A DNA stretch of 64,000 nucleotides from Acrocarpospora pleiomorpha. GTDB taxonomy: Bacteria > Actinomycetota > Actinomycetes > Streptosporangiales > Streptosporangiaceae. Positions 7,662 to 15,357 of this stretch are shown here, piece by piece (the stretch's first letter is position 1; each line of letters begins with the position of its first letter). Position numbers and translations under genes: made by a program. The stretch covers positions 23,976-87,975 of the forward strand of contig NZ_BLAF01000018.1 in NCBI RefSeq assembly GCF_009687885.1, in the 5' to 3' direction. The notes under the pieces were generated by a model. That model worked only from the letters and a program-made list of their open reading frames with translations, was not told the DNA's origin and searched no databases.

Positions 7662-9824
7662 ATGGTTCCCCCCGGCGACTGGCGCGTACCCGGCTATGCC
7701 GAAGTGCGCACTCTCGGAGTCGGCGGCGGAGGCCGAGTCGTGCTCGCGGTGCACGAGGCGTCCGGCGCCCATGTGGCCATCAAGTACCTCTCCGAGGACT
7801 TGCGTGGGCAGCCGGGCTTCCTCGACGGTTTCCGCGACGAGGCCCGCCTGCTCGTCGAGGTCGACGACCCGCACGTGGTGAAACTGTACGAATACGTGCA
7901 GACACCCGAGGGCGCGGCCATCGTGATGGAGCTGATCGACGGCGCGCCGCTGCGCGCGCTGTTGCGGGCCGAGGGCGGCACCGGGGCCGAGGCGGCGCTG
8001 GCCGTGCTCAAGGGCTCGCTCCTCGGCCTGGCCGCCGCCCACCAGCGGGGCGTCGTGCACCGCGACTACAAGCCGGAGAACGTGGTCGTCCCGGCCGACG
8101 GCAGCAGCAAGCTGGTCGACTTCGGCATCGCGGTCAAGGCGGGCGACGCCGGTACCCCGGCCGGGACCCCGGCGTACATGGCGCCGGAGCAGTGGGCCGG
8201 GCATCCCGCCTCCCCCGCCACCGACGTGTACGCCGCCACGGCGGTGTTCTACGAGTGCCTGACCGGGCGGCGGCCGTACCAGGCAACCGAGCATGCGGTG
8301 CTCATGCACCTGCACCAGACCGCGGCGATCCCGGCCGGGGACGTGCCTGTGCCGGTGCGCGGCCTGATCGAGCGGGGCATGGCGAAGGACCCGCGTCGGC
8401 GGCCCGCCACCGCGGCCATGTTCGTGGCCGAGTTGGAGGCGGTGGCCGTCGCCGCGTACGGGCCCGACTGGGAGGCCACCGGCCGCCGCAAGCTGGCCGC
8501 GCTGGCCGGGCTGGTCGCGGGCCTGTTCCCGATGAGCGGCGGCGGGGGCGTGCCGCAGGTGGGCACCACGCTGTTCAAGTCCTCGCTCGGCGCGTTCGGG
8601 CGCAGCCTGCTGGGCAAGGTCGTCATCGGCGCCGTGGCCCTGGTCGTGGCGGGCAGCGGGATCACCGCGTACGTCCTGGGTTCCAGCGACGAGCCGATCA
8701 AGGAGGTGACTCCGGTGGTGGCGGAGGAAACGCCGTCCCCGATCGAGGAGTTCACCGCGGAGCCGACGGAGGAACCCACCGAGGAACCGACCGAGGAACC
8801 CACGGAAGAGCCAACCGAGGAACCCACGCAGGAACCGACGCCCGATCCCGATCCGACGCCCACCCCCACTCCCACGAAGGACGCGCCGACCAAGGTGCTC
8901 GGGGTGGCCGTGGGCGGTCTCTCGCTGGCCTCCTCGGCGTCGGCGCCGCTGGCCAAGGGCACGGTCTCGGTGGTCACCGACGGCGTCGCCAAGACCACGC
9001 TGACCGTGAAGTTCACCGTGAACGGCAAGGTCGTCGGCTCCCAGTCGATGGCGCTGAGCGGGGCGAAGAAATACACCAAGGCGGTCAGCCGCGACCTGGG
9101 CACCCGGCCCTGCACCGGCACCTGGGGCATAGTCGCCACCACCAGCCCGGCCGCCGCCACCGGCGCCGTGACCGCCACCACCAAGGTCGCCGCCTGCCCG
9201 ACCCAGGTGACCGACCTGGCCGTGCAGTCGGTCGCGATCGACAAGAACGGCAAGACCGCCACCGCGACCGTCAAGGTGGAGACCGACGGCACCGGCCGGA
9301 TCGAGCTGAACGGCGACTTCACCGGCGCGAGCCAGTCCTCCACCCTGTCGGCCCTGCGCCTGGCCGGCCAGCGCTCCTACACCAGGACCTTCACCTACAC
9401 CTTCACCAAGCCGGTCTGCACGGGCTCGGTGAGCTTCACCGCGAGCACCGATCCGGGCGGGCCCGCCGGCAGCGTGAAGAAAGACGTCAAGGCGGAGTGC
9501 GAGGTCAAGGTCACCGGCCTCATGGTGAGCCTGGGCGGGCAGCGGGACGGCAACGGGGACATCACGAGCACGGTCCAGGTGACCACGGACGGCCCGGGCA
9601 CGGTCAAGCTGACCACCACCTACGCGCGCGGGCAGGGCGGCTCCAACCCGGTGAACACGCAGACCTTCACGCTGTCGGGCCAGACCAGCTACACGGTCAC
9701 GGTGAGGTTCGACTTCGGCATGCTCTGCGACACCTACTACGGCCTGGCCGCGGTGACCGACCCCGCCTTCGGGCGCTCGCCAACCAGGGCCGAAAAAGTC
9801 GCCAATTGCGCGATCATCGAATGA
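7662..9824 (+). CDS. Receptor-type Ser/Thr protein kinase with three-repeat ectodomain
   Basis: A 720-residue PknB-like kinase. The glycine loop (LGVGGGGRVVLA, about 18-29), the VAIK lysine, HRDYKPENV (about 132), DFG (about 153) and APE (about 173) are all present, so it should be active. A membrane helix is near 320-345. A linker of repeated EPTEEP units follows, and then three related beta-rich domains of roughly 95 residues, each with a pair of cysteines (for example RPCTGTWG and VAACPTQV). The ectodomain is unlike PASTA repeats, so the ligand is unknown. ATG at 7662 has AGGAGG upstream. It is followed by a paralogous kinase. Confidence 0.9.
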   Translation: MVPPGDWRVPGYAEVRTLGVGGGGRVVLAVHEASGAHVAIKYLSEDLRGQPGFLDGFRDEARLLVEVDDPHVVKLYEYVQTPEGAAIVMELIDGAPLRALLRAEGGTGAEAALAVLKGSLLGLAAAHQRGVVHRDYKPENVVVPADGSSKLVDFGIAVKAGDAGTPAGTPAYMAPEQWAGHPASPATDVYAATAVFYECLTGRRPYQATEHAVLMHLHQTAAIPAGDVPVPVRGLIERGMAKDPRRRPATAAMFVAELEAVAVAAYGPDWEATGRRKLAALAGLVAGLFPMSGGGGVPQVGTTLFKSSLGAFGRSLLGKVVIGAVALVVAGSGITAYVLGSSDEPIKEVTPVVAEETPSPIEEFTAEPTEEPTEEPTEEPTEEPTEEPTQEPTPDPDPTPTPTPTKDAPTKVLGVAVGGLSLASSASAPLAKGTVSVVTDGVAKTTLTVKFTVNGKVVGSQSMALSGAKKYTKAVSRDLGTRPCTGTWGIVATTSPAAATGAVTATTKVAACPTQVTDLAVQSVAIDKNGKTATATVKVETDGTGRIELNGDFTGASQSSTLSALRLAGQRSYTRTFTYTFTKPVCTGSVSFTASTDPGGPAGSVKKDVKAECEVKVTGLMVSLGGQRDGNGDITSTVQVTTDGPGTVKLTTTYARGQGGSNPVNTQTFTLSGQTSYTVTVRFDFGMLCDTYYGLAAVTDPAFGRSPTRAEKVANCAIIE

Positions 9825-9867
9825 CATTTCGTCACGTACGCCACAATGGTCTCTTTCTGACACCATC

Positions 9868-9882
9868 CACGACTATGTCGTG
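9868..9882. repeat. Inverted repeat between the two kinase genes
   Basis: CACGAC and GTCGTG form perfect arms around TAT, 44 bases after the first kinase gene. No T-run follows. It could be an operator for separate expression of the second kinase. Confidence 0.35.
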
Positions 9883-9962
9883 ACTATTCGTATCACCGTC
9901 TTGTGGATCACTAAGATACGTGTTCGTCGTGGCGGGGGCCCGGGGATTGTAAGGAGACCGTT

Positions 9963-11597
9963 ATGTACGGTAGACCGGCCGCCTGGCGCGTTCCCGGCTA
10001 CACCGAGATGCGCGAGCTCGGGACCGGCGGCGCGGGGCAGGTGGTTCTCGCCAGACACGATGCCGACGGCACGCTGGTGGCGATCAAATACCTGTCCGAG
10101 GAGCTGCGTTCCGACCTGAGCTTCGTGGCCCGCTTCCGGCACGAGGCCCGCCTGCTCGCGCTGATGGAGCGCAACCCGCACGCCGCCAGGTTCTACGAGT
10201 ACGTCGAGCACCCCCAGGGCGCCGCCATCGTGATGGAGCTCGTGGACGGCGTCTCGCTGCGCGCGATGCTCCGCTCCGAGGGCCCGACCGGTCCCGAGGC
10301 GGCGCTGGTCGTGCTCAAGGGTTCGGTGATCGGCCTGGGGATCGCCCACGAGATGGGCATCGTGCACCGGGACTTCAAGCCCGAGAACGTGATGGTGGAG
10401 GCCGACGGCACCAGCAAGCTGGTCGACTTCGGCATCGCCGCCCGGGCCGGGGAGGGCACCAACGTGTCCGGCACCCCGGCGTACATGGCGCCGGAGCAGT
10501 GGTCCGGCGCGCCGGCGGGCCCGGCCACCGACGTCTACGCGGCCACCGTGGTGTTCTTCGAGTGCCTCACCGGCACCCGGCCGTTCCGCGCCACCAACCT
10601 GGCCGCGCTGGCCCGCCAGCACCAGGCCGCCGCGCCCCCGATCGAGGAGGTCCCGCCCCAGCTGCAGGGCCTGATCGAGCGCGGCATGGCCAAGCACCCC
10701 GCGGACCGCCCGCGCTCGGCCGAGTCCTTCCTGCGCGAGCTGGAGGGCGTCGCCGCCGACGCGTACGGCGACAACTGGGAGGAGCGCGGGCGGCGCCGCC
10801 TGGCCGCGCTGGCCGGGCTGCTGCTGCCGTTCTTCCCGCTCACCGAGGAGGCCCCCGAGGTCGCCACCACGCTGAACGAGAGCAAGCTGGGCGGCGGCCT
10901 GTTCAGCAAGGCCATCATGAAGATCGGCCTCACCGTGGTCGGCATGGCCGTCATCGCCGGGGGCACCGCGGTGGTGGTCGGGTCGCTCAGCGGCACCACC
11001 CTGTCGGCCGGGGAGACCACGGTCTCGCCGACCGCCTCGGCGGTGGACGCCGAGGTCCCGGTGGAGGAGGTCGAGGACACCGCGGAGCCGGTGGTCCCGG
11101 AGGAGTCGACGGCACCGGCGGAGGAACCCACCGACCCCGACCCGCCGACCACCGCGCCCACCACCCAGGCCCCGCCGCAGCCCGGCCTGACCCCGACGCC
11201 GACGCCTACGCCGACGAAGAAGCCGACGCCCAAGCCGACCAAGAAGCCGTCGAAGTCGCCCACCCCGGAGGCGCCCGACCCGACGACGACGATCCCGGGC
11301 AACCCGTCCTCGACCCCGACGCGGACGCCGACACCGACGCCCACGCGGACCACCCGGCCGACCACTCCCCCGCCGAGCACGCCGCCCCCGTCCACTCCCC
11401 CGCCGACCACGCCGCCGCCGACCACGCCGCGGGAGGAGCCGACCATCACGCTCGCCAGCCCGGACACCGAGCCCAGCGAGAGCCCGCTGGCCACGGCCGC
11501 GGCCGGGGTGTTCGCCGTCGGCCTGATGACGACGGGCCTGATTCCCGCCACACTTGCCGTGAGGCGATTCGTGGGAAGGCATCGGAGGCGGCGGTAA
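9963..11597 (+). CDS. Receptor-type Ser/Thr protein kinase, paralogue with Pro/Thr-rich stalk
   Basis: A 544-residue kinase whose catalytic domain (1-285) aligns closely with the upstream kinase, including GTGGAGQVVLA, VAIKYLSEEL, HRDFKPENV, DFG and YMAPEQW. After a membrane helix (about 320-340) it has a stalk of about 150 residues made of Thr-Pro repeats, and then a second hydrophobic segment (about 506-530) ending in RRFVGRHRRRR. The stalk is therefore probably looped outside the membrane with both ends inside, or the last helix is a wall or sorting anchor. ATG at 9963 follows AAGGAG. It is directly joined to the pseudokinase gene. Confidence 0.9.
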   Translation: MYGRPAAWRVPGYTEMRELGTGGAGQVVLARHDADGTLVAIKYLSEELRSDLSFVARFRHEARLLALMERNPHAARFYEYVEHPQGAAIVMELVDGVSLRAMLRSEGPTGPEAALVVLKGSVIGLGIAHEMGIVHRDFKPENVMVEADGTSKLVDFGIAARAGEGTNVSGTPAYMAPEQWSGAPAGPATDVYAATVVFFECLTGTRPFRATNLAALARQHQAAAPPIEEVPPQLQGLIERGMAKHPADRPRSAESFLRELEGVAADAYGDNWEERGRRRLAALAGLLLPFFPLTEEAPEVATTLNESKLGGGLFSKAIMKIGLTVVGMAVIAGGTAVVVGSLSGTTLSAGETTVSPTASAVDAEVPVEEVEDTAEPVVPEESTAPAEEPTDPDPPTTAPTTQAPPQPGLTPTPTPTPTKKPTPKPTKKPSKSPTPEAPDPTTTIPGNPSSTPTRTPTPTPTRTTRPTTPPPSTPPPSTPPPTTPPPTTPREEPTITLASPDTEPSESPLATAAAGVFAVGLMTTGLIPATLAVRRFVGRHRRRR

Positions 11598-12971
11598 ATG
11601 CACGACGGGGGGAGCGTCGCCGGGCACCGGCTGACCGGGCGGGTCCGAATCAGCGAGGTCGGCACCTGGCATGACGCGGTGGCGCCGGACGGCACGCCGT
11701 CCGGTCTGCTGCGTTTCGAGCAGCGCCTGCTGGCCGATCCCGCGGCGCGGGACCGGCTGGTGGCGGCGGCCAGCGCGGACCGGCGGCTGCAGCAGGGCGG
11801 GCACACCGGCCTGCTGCCGGTGGCCGACCTGGTGACCGCGCGCGGCGACGTCTGGCTGATCAGCGGGCGCCGGGCCATGCCCACGGTGGCCGAGCTGCTG
11901 GCGGACGGCGGGCGCACGCCGGACTCGGGCAGCGCCGCCACCATCCTGGTGGAGACGGCCCAGGCCCTGCTCACCGTGCACGCCGCCGGTCTCACCCATG
12001 GCGCGCTGCACCCGGGCACGATCGTGATCGGCGAGGACGGCACGGCCATGCTGGCCGAGCGCGGGCTGCTCGAAGCGCTGCGCAGCGAGCCCACCTCGGT
12101 GGAGCGGGACGTGGCCGCCTGGTCGGGCCTGGCCAGGGGCCTGGCCGCCAGCTGGGCCGCCGGCCAGTCCGCGCAGCTGCTGGACCGGGCTGCTGCCATG
12201 GCCGCCACCCGGGGTCTCGGCGCGGCCAGGGACACCCTGCTGGGCGGGCGGGACGTGCTGCCGACCGGGTTCACCACCCGCGAGCGGCTGGTCCAGACGC
12301 TGCACGTGTGGTCCTCCGCCAGCGTGCCGACCTCGCCGCCGCCGGCCGCCGTGCCGGAGACGGGCGAGATGCGCACGCTGCTCGACCCCGCCGTGTTCCG
12401 CGGCCAGGACCCGACGCAGCCGGGTTCCTCGGACGGGCAGGGGCTGCGGTTCGGTCCCGGCGTTCCGGTCGAGACGTCGGCCGCGCAGATCTGGCGGCAG
12501 GGGCAGTCCACCCAGCACACCCCCGACCTGCGCGGTCACGTGGGCCCGGCCGCGGCCAAGCGGCCGACCCGGCGGCGCACCGCCTGGGCGGGCAGCATCC
12601 TGCTGGCCATCCTGGTCGCCGCGGTGATCCTGTGGATCCGGCAGGCGCCCGGGCTGGCCCTGGAGGTGGCCAAGGTGGACGTGCGGGCCCCGAAGAAGGT
12701 GCAGGGCTGCGACTCCACCGCCAGGATCGTCGCGGTGGTCAGCACCAACGGCGGCGCCGGGACCTTCTCCTACGTGTGGGAGCAGAGCGACGGGCGCAAG
12801 ATCCGGGAAACGCAGCGGGTGGAGTCTGATACGAAATCGGTGGATTTGCCGTTGCTCTGGAAGGTGACAGGGCCGGGTAGCCTCAAGGGCACCGCAACCC
12901 TGCGGATCCTGGATCACACCGCTACCGGGAAACCCATTCAGGACAGAGCGAGCTTCTCGTACAAATGCTGA
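11598..12971 (+). CDS. Membrane pseudokinase
   Basis: A 457-residue protein. Residues 1-240 follow the kinase fold but lack its catalytic residues: the HRD..KPEN loop is replaced by THGALHPGTIVIG, and no DFG or glycine loop is visible. A membrane helix lies at about 328-348. A 105-residue extracellular domain with cysteines at QGCDSTA and the terminal YKC ends the protein. The ATG at 11598 directly follows the TAA of the kinase gene and has GGAGG at 11585-11589, so translation is coupled. It probably binds or scaffolds one of the two upstream kinases, or a lipid or cell-wall partner; this is inferred from position and fold. Confidence 0.75.
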   Translation: MHDGGSVAGHRLTGRVRISEVGTWHDAVAPDGTPSGLLRFEQRLLADPAARDRLVAAASADRRLQQGGHTGLLPVADLVTARGDVWLISGRRAMPTVAELLADGGRTPDSGSAATILVETAQALLTVHAAGLTHGALHPGTIVIGEDGTAMLAERGLLEALRSEPTSVERDVAAWSGLARGLAASWAAGQSAQLLDRAAAMAATRGLGAARDTLLGGRDVLPTGFTTRERLVQTLHVWSSASVPTSPPPAAVPETGEMRTLLDPAVFRGQDPTQPGSSDGQGLRFGPGVPVETSAAQIWRQGQSTQHTPDLRGHVGPAAAKRPTRRRTAWAGSILLAILVAAVILWIRQAPGLALEVAKVDVRAPKKVQGCDSTARIVAVVSTNGGAGTFSYVWEQSDGRKIRETQRVESDTKSVDLPLLWKVTGPGSLKGTATLRILDHTATGKPIQDRASFSYKC

Positions 12972-12977
12972 TTTCAC

Positions 12978-12983
12978 TAGGCT
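12978..12983 (+). promoter_or_regulatory. -10 box of a leaderless transcript (DUF2510 gene)
   Basis: TAGGCT lies 7 bases before the ATG at 12991, and there is no Shine-Dalgarno sequence. It sits just after the pseudokinase stop, so the gene has its own promoter as well as possible read-through. Confidence 0.45.
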
Positions 12984-12990
12984 TTCGGGC

Positions 12991-14148
12991 ATGACGACGA
13001 CCCCGGCCGGTTGGTACCCCGACCCTTACGGCTCCCCCCAGCTTCGTTGGTGGGACGGTTCGCAGTGGACCGATGCCACCCATCCGCTTGAGCAGCAGCC
13101 CGCCGCGACGCCCCCAGCCGATCCCGCGGCGGCCGCGCCCACGGCGGTGCAGCCGATGCCCGGACCGTCGACGCCGCCGACATCACCTACCCCGCCATCG
13201 ACACCGCCATCGGGGCCCTGGGCGACGCCATCGGGATCCTGGAATCAGCCGAGCGGGCAGCCGGGGCCCCAGCCGCAGCAGCAGTGGGGTACCGACCCCG
13301 GCGGGCAGCCGCAGTGGGGGCAGCCGAACCCGACCTCCATGATGCCGCAGCCGCAGTTCGGGCCGCCGAAGAAGAGCTCGCCGGCGCCGTGGATCCTGGG
13401 CGGGGTCGCGATCGTGGTGGCGCTCGCCCTGATCGGCGGCGCGATCTTCGTGTTCGTGAACCGGGGGACGGAGACGCCCGTCGCGCAGCCCACCACGAGC
13501 GAGCCTGCGCTGCCGCCGGAGACCCAGCCCCAGGACCCGCCAACCGAGGAGCCCTCGCCGCCGCCGAGCCAGCAGCCGCTCACCGAGCTGCCGCAGCCGA
13601 CCGGGGACCGGATCCAGGACCCGCTGGCCGGGTTGTCCTATCTGTTCCCCGGTGACCCGTGGACGGTGCCGAAGGCGGACAGCGTCAACGCGCCGAACAA
13701 TCCCTCGATGCCGGTGTTCACCAGCGGTTACCAGGCGATCTCGCAGGAGAACTTCGACGGGAACGAGGGCAGCGCCTGGGTGGGCTCGGTCTACGCCGCG
13801 CGGTTGCCCGAGATGTTCCCGTACAGCGGGCCGCAGGATCTGCGGAATGTGACCAGTGCGCTACTCGTCGCGTACGAACCGATTTTTTACCGGCCGGCGC
13901 ATGAGCGGAAGATCGTCAAGAATGAGGCGATCAAGGTGAGCGGGAAGGATGCCTGGATCGTTTCGTACGTGATGGATTTCACCGAGCAATCCAAGGCCAA
14001 CAACTGGAAGTGGAAGACCGAACCGGGCGCGTTCGTGCTGGTGGATCAGGGTCCGGGGCAGCGGCCTTCCCTGTTTTACGCCTCGATTCCCGACAATCTC
14101 AACGTGTCCGTACTTGACCAGGTGCTGGACTCGCTCCAAGCGGGCTGA
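12991..14148 (+). CDS. DUF2510 membrane protein
   Basis: A 385-residue protein that starts with the DUF2510 signature (PAGWYPDPYGSPQLRWWDGSQWT, only part shown by its W residues at 8, 20-21 and 26). A disordered Pro/Gln/Ser-rich segment follows, then a single membrane helix (about 133-153), a Pro/Glu-rich spacer and an extracellular domain of about 190 residues that contains several tryptophans. DUF2510 modules mark the cytoplasmic end of many actinobacterial surface proteins of unknown role. It closes the envelope-signalling block. Confidence 0.8.
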   Translation: MTTTPAGWYPDPYGSPQLRWWDGSQWTDATHPLEQQPAATPPADPAAAAPTAVQPMPGPSTPPTSPTPPSTPPSGPWATPSGSWNQPSGQPGPQPQQQWGTDPGGQPQWGQPNPTSMMPQPQFGPPKKSSPAPWILGGVAIVVALALIGGAIFVFVNRGTETPVAQPTTSEPALPPETQPQDPPTEEPSPPPSQQPLTELPQPTGDRIQDPLAGLSYLFPGDPWTVPKADSVNAPNNPSMPVFTSGYQAISQENFDGNEGSAWVGSVYAARLPEMFPYSGPQDLRNVTSALLVAYEPIFYRPAHERKIVKNEAIKVSGKDAWIVSYVMDFTEQSKANNWKWKTEPGAFVLVDQGPGQRPSLFYASIPDNLNVSVLDQVLDSLQAG

Positions 14149-14158
14149 CCACGCGCAC

Positions 14159-14164
14159 TACTCT
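14159..14164 (+). promoter_or_regulatory. -10 box of a leaderless transcript (orn)
   Basis: TACTCT lies 6 bases before the ATG of orn at 14171, and no ribosome-binding sequence is present. Confidence 0.45.
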
Positions 14165-14170
14165 TAGGTC

Positions 14171-14767
14171 ATGAACGACCTGCTGGTCTGGATCGACTGT
14201 GAGATGACCGGGCTCGACCTCGGCCGGGACGCGCTCGTCGAGGTGGCCTGCGTGGTCACCGACGGTGAGCTGAACCAGGTGGACGCCGGGGTGGATGTCG
14301 TGATCAAACCGCCGCCGGAGGCGCTGGAGCAGATGTCGGAGGTCGTGCGCTCCATGCACACCGCCTCCGGGCTGCTGGAGGCGCTGGCCGAGGGGGTGAC
14401 GCTGGCCGAGGCCGAGTCGATCGTGCTGGAGTACATCCGCGGGCACGTGGCCGAGCCGAAGAAGGCGCCGCTGTGCGGCAACTCGATCGCGACCGACCGT
14501 TCGTTCCTGGCCCGCGACATGCCGATCGTGGACGCCTTCCTGCACTACCGGATGATCGACGTCTCCTCCATCAAGGAGCTGGCCCGGCGCTGGTATCCGC
14601 GGGTCTACTTCGCCTCGCCCGAGAAGCAGGGCGGGCATCGGGCCCTGGCCGACATCACCGAGAGCATCCGGGAACTGCGGTACTACCGGGCCGCGGTCTT
14701 CGTGCCGCAGCCCGGTCCCGACTCGGCCACGGCACGTGACGTGGCCGAGGCGATTACAAGTTCGTAG
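14171..14767 (+). CDS. orn: Oligoribonuclease
   Basis: A 198-residue DEDDh 3'-5' exonuclease that degrades 2-5 nucleotide RNAs, including pGpG from c-di-GMP breakdown. Motif I is WIDCEMTGLD (D9, E11), motif II contains CGNSIATDRSFL, and motif III is HRALADITESI with the catalytic His and Asp. The length is typical of the family. A tRNA-His gene follows 57 bases downstream, a neighbourhood seen in other actinobacteria. Confidence 0.96.
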   Translation: MNDLLVWIDCEMTGLDLGRDALVEVACVVTDGELNQVDAGVDVVIKPPPEALEQMSEVVRSMHTASGLLEALAEGVTLAEAESIVLEYIRGHVAEPKKAPLCGNSIATDRSFLARDMPIVDAFLHYRMIDVSSIKELARRWYPRVYFASPEKQGGHRALADITESIRELRYYRAAVFVPQPGPDSATARDVAEAITSS

Positions 14768-14824
14768 TTGGCACCTGAAACCGCTACACTCATCCTTGTA
14801 CGCAGCGATCAAGCGGCGGACATG

Positions 14825-14900
14825 GTGGGTGTAGCTCAGCTGGCAGAGCGCCAGGTTGTGGTCCTGGATGTCGTGGGTTCAAGTCCCATCACTCACCCCA
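14825..14900 (+). tRNA. tRNA-His (GTG anticodon)
   Basis: A full cloverleaf is visible. The acceptor stem is GTGGGTG with CACTCAC (one G-T pair), and the anticodon stem CCAGG/CCTGG encloses TTGTGGT, giving anticodon GTG. The T-arm is GTGGGTTCAAGTCCCAT, and CCA is encoded at 14898-14900. A G at 14824 can pair with the discriminator C at 14897, as the G-1 identity base of tRNA-His requires. Confidence 0.96.
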
Positions 14901-14907
14901 GCGAGAG

Positions 14908-14943
14908 AGGCCGGTCCCTTAGGGACCGGCCTTCCGCTTTTCC
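14908..14943 (+). terminator. Strong terminator after tRNA-His
   Basis: A perfect 11-base-pair stem (14908-14918 with 14922-14932) with a TTA loop is followed by CCGCTTTTC. It lies 8 bases after the tRNA. Confidence 0.85.
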
Positions 14944-15103
14944 CGCCCGCGGAACCGCCAACCGGGCAATTGCGCGCGAGTAGTCGGCCGACATCGCCCC
15001 AAAGGTCCGTATCGCGGGTTATGCTCGCACTCAACCGCTAGCCACAACCGCTACGCCGGACGCGCGGGGGCCTCGGCGCCTTGACTCTGCCCACGGAGGC
15101 CGG

Positions 15104-15322
15104 ATGAGAGTCGATGACCGGACCGGAACGAGCCTCAGCAAGCGCGAAACCGAGGTCATGGACCTCATCGCCACCGGACACTCCAACGGCGAGATCGCCC
15201 AGCGGCTGTTCCTCAGTGAGAAGACCGTGAAGAACCACGTCAACCGGATCTACTCCAAGCTCGGCGTGGACTCCCGGGTCACCGCCATCGACCTCTGGCG
15301 CGCCGCGAACACCGCTGAGTAG
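15104..15322 (+). CDS. Stand-alone LuxR-type HTH protein
   Basis: A 72-residue protein made almost entirely of a LuxR/GerE DNA-binding domain: LSKRETEVMDLIATGHSNGEIAQRLFLSEKTVKNHV is the characteristic four-helix pattern, with the conserved Glu, Thr-Val-Lys-Asn-His and YSKLGV. No receiver or ligand domain is present, as in small developmental regulators of actinomycetes. ATG at 15104 has GGAGG 6 bases upstream and a TTGACT at 15080. The target genes are not apparent. Confidence 0.85.
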   Translation: MRVDDRTGTSLSKRETEVMDLIATGHSNGEIAQRLFLSEKTVKNHVNRIYSKLGVDSRVTAIDLWRAANTAE

Positions 15323-15355
15323 AACCCCGCTGAGTAGAACACCGCTGAGTAGGCG
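15311..15355 (+). repeat. Three 15-base tandem repeats containing stop codons
   Basis: Units start at 15311, 15326 and 15341 and share CCGCTGAGTAG. The first carries the TAG of the LuxR-type gene, and because the unit is 15 bases the next two copies repeat the stop in the same frame. The array lies between two convergent genes and probably arose by slippage. Confidence 0.75.
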
Positions 15356-15357
15356 CG

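Noticed and set aside
9873..12992. A 1039-codon open frame on the minus strand across the kinase and pseudokinase genes
   Set aside because: It mirrors the G/C third positions of the + strand genes, is arginine-, glycine- and proline-rich, and matches no family, while the + strand carries clear kinase motifs.
14825..14900. tRNA-His as an integration site for a genomic island
   Set aside because: No integrase or direct repeat of the tRNA 3' end was seen downstream; the terminator and next genes look native.
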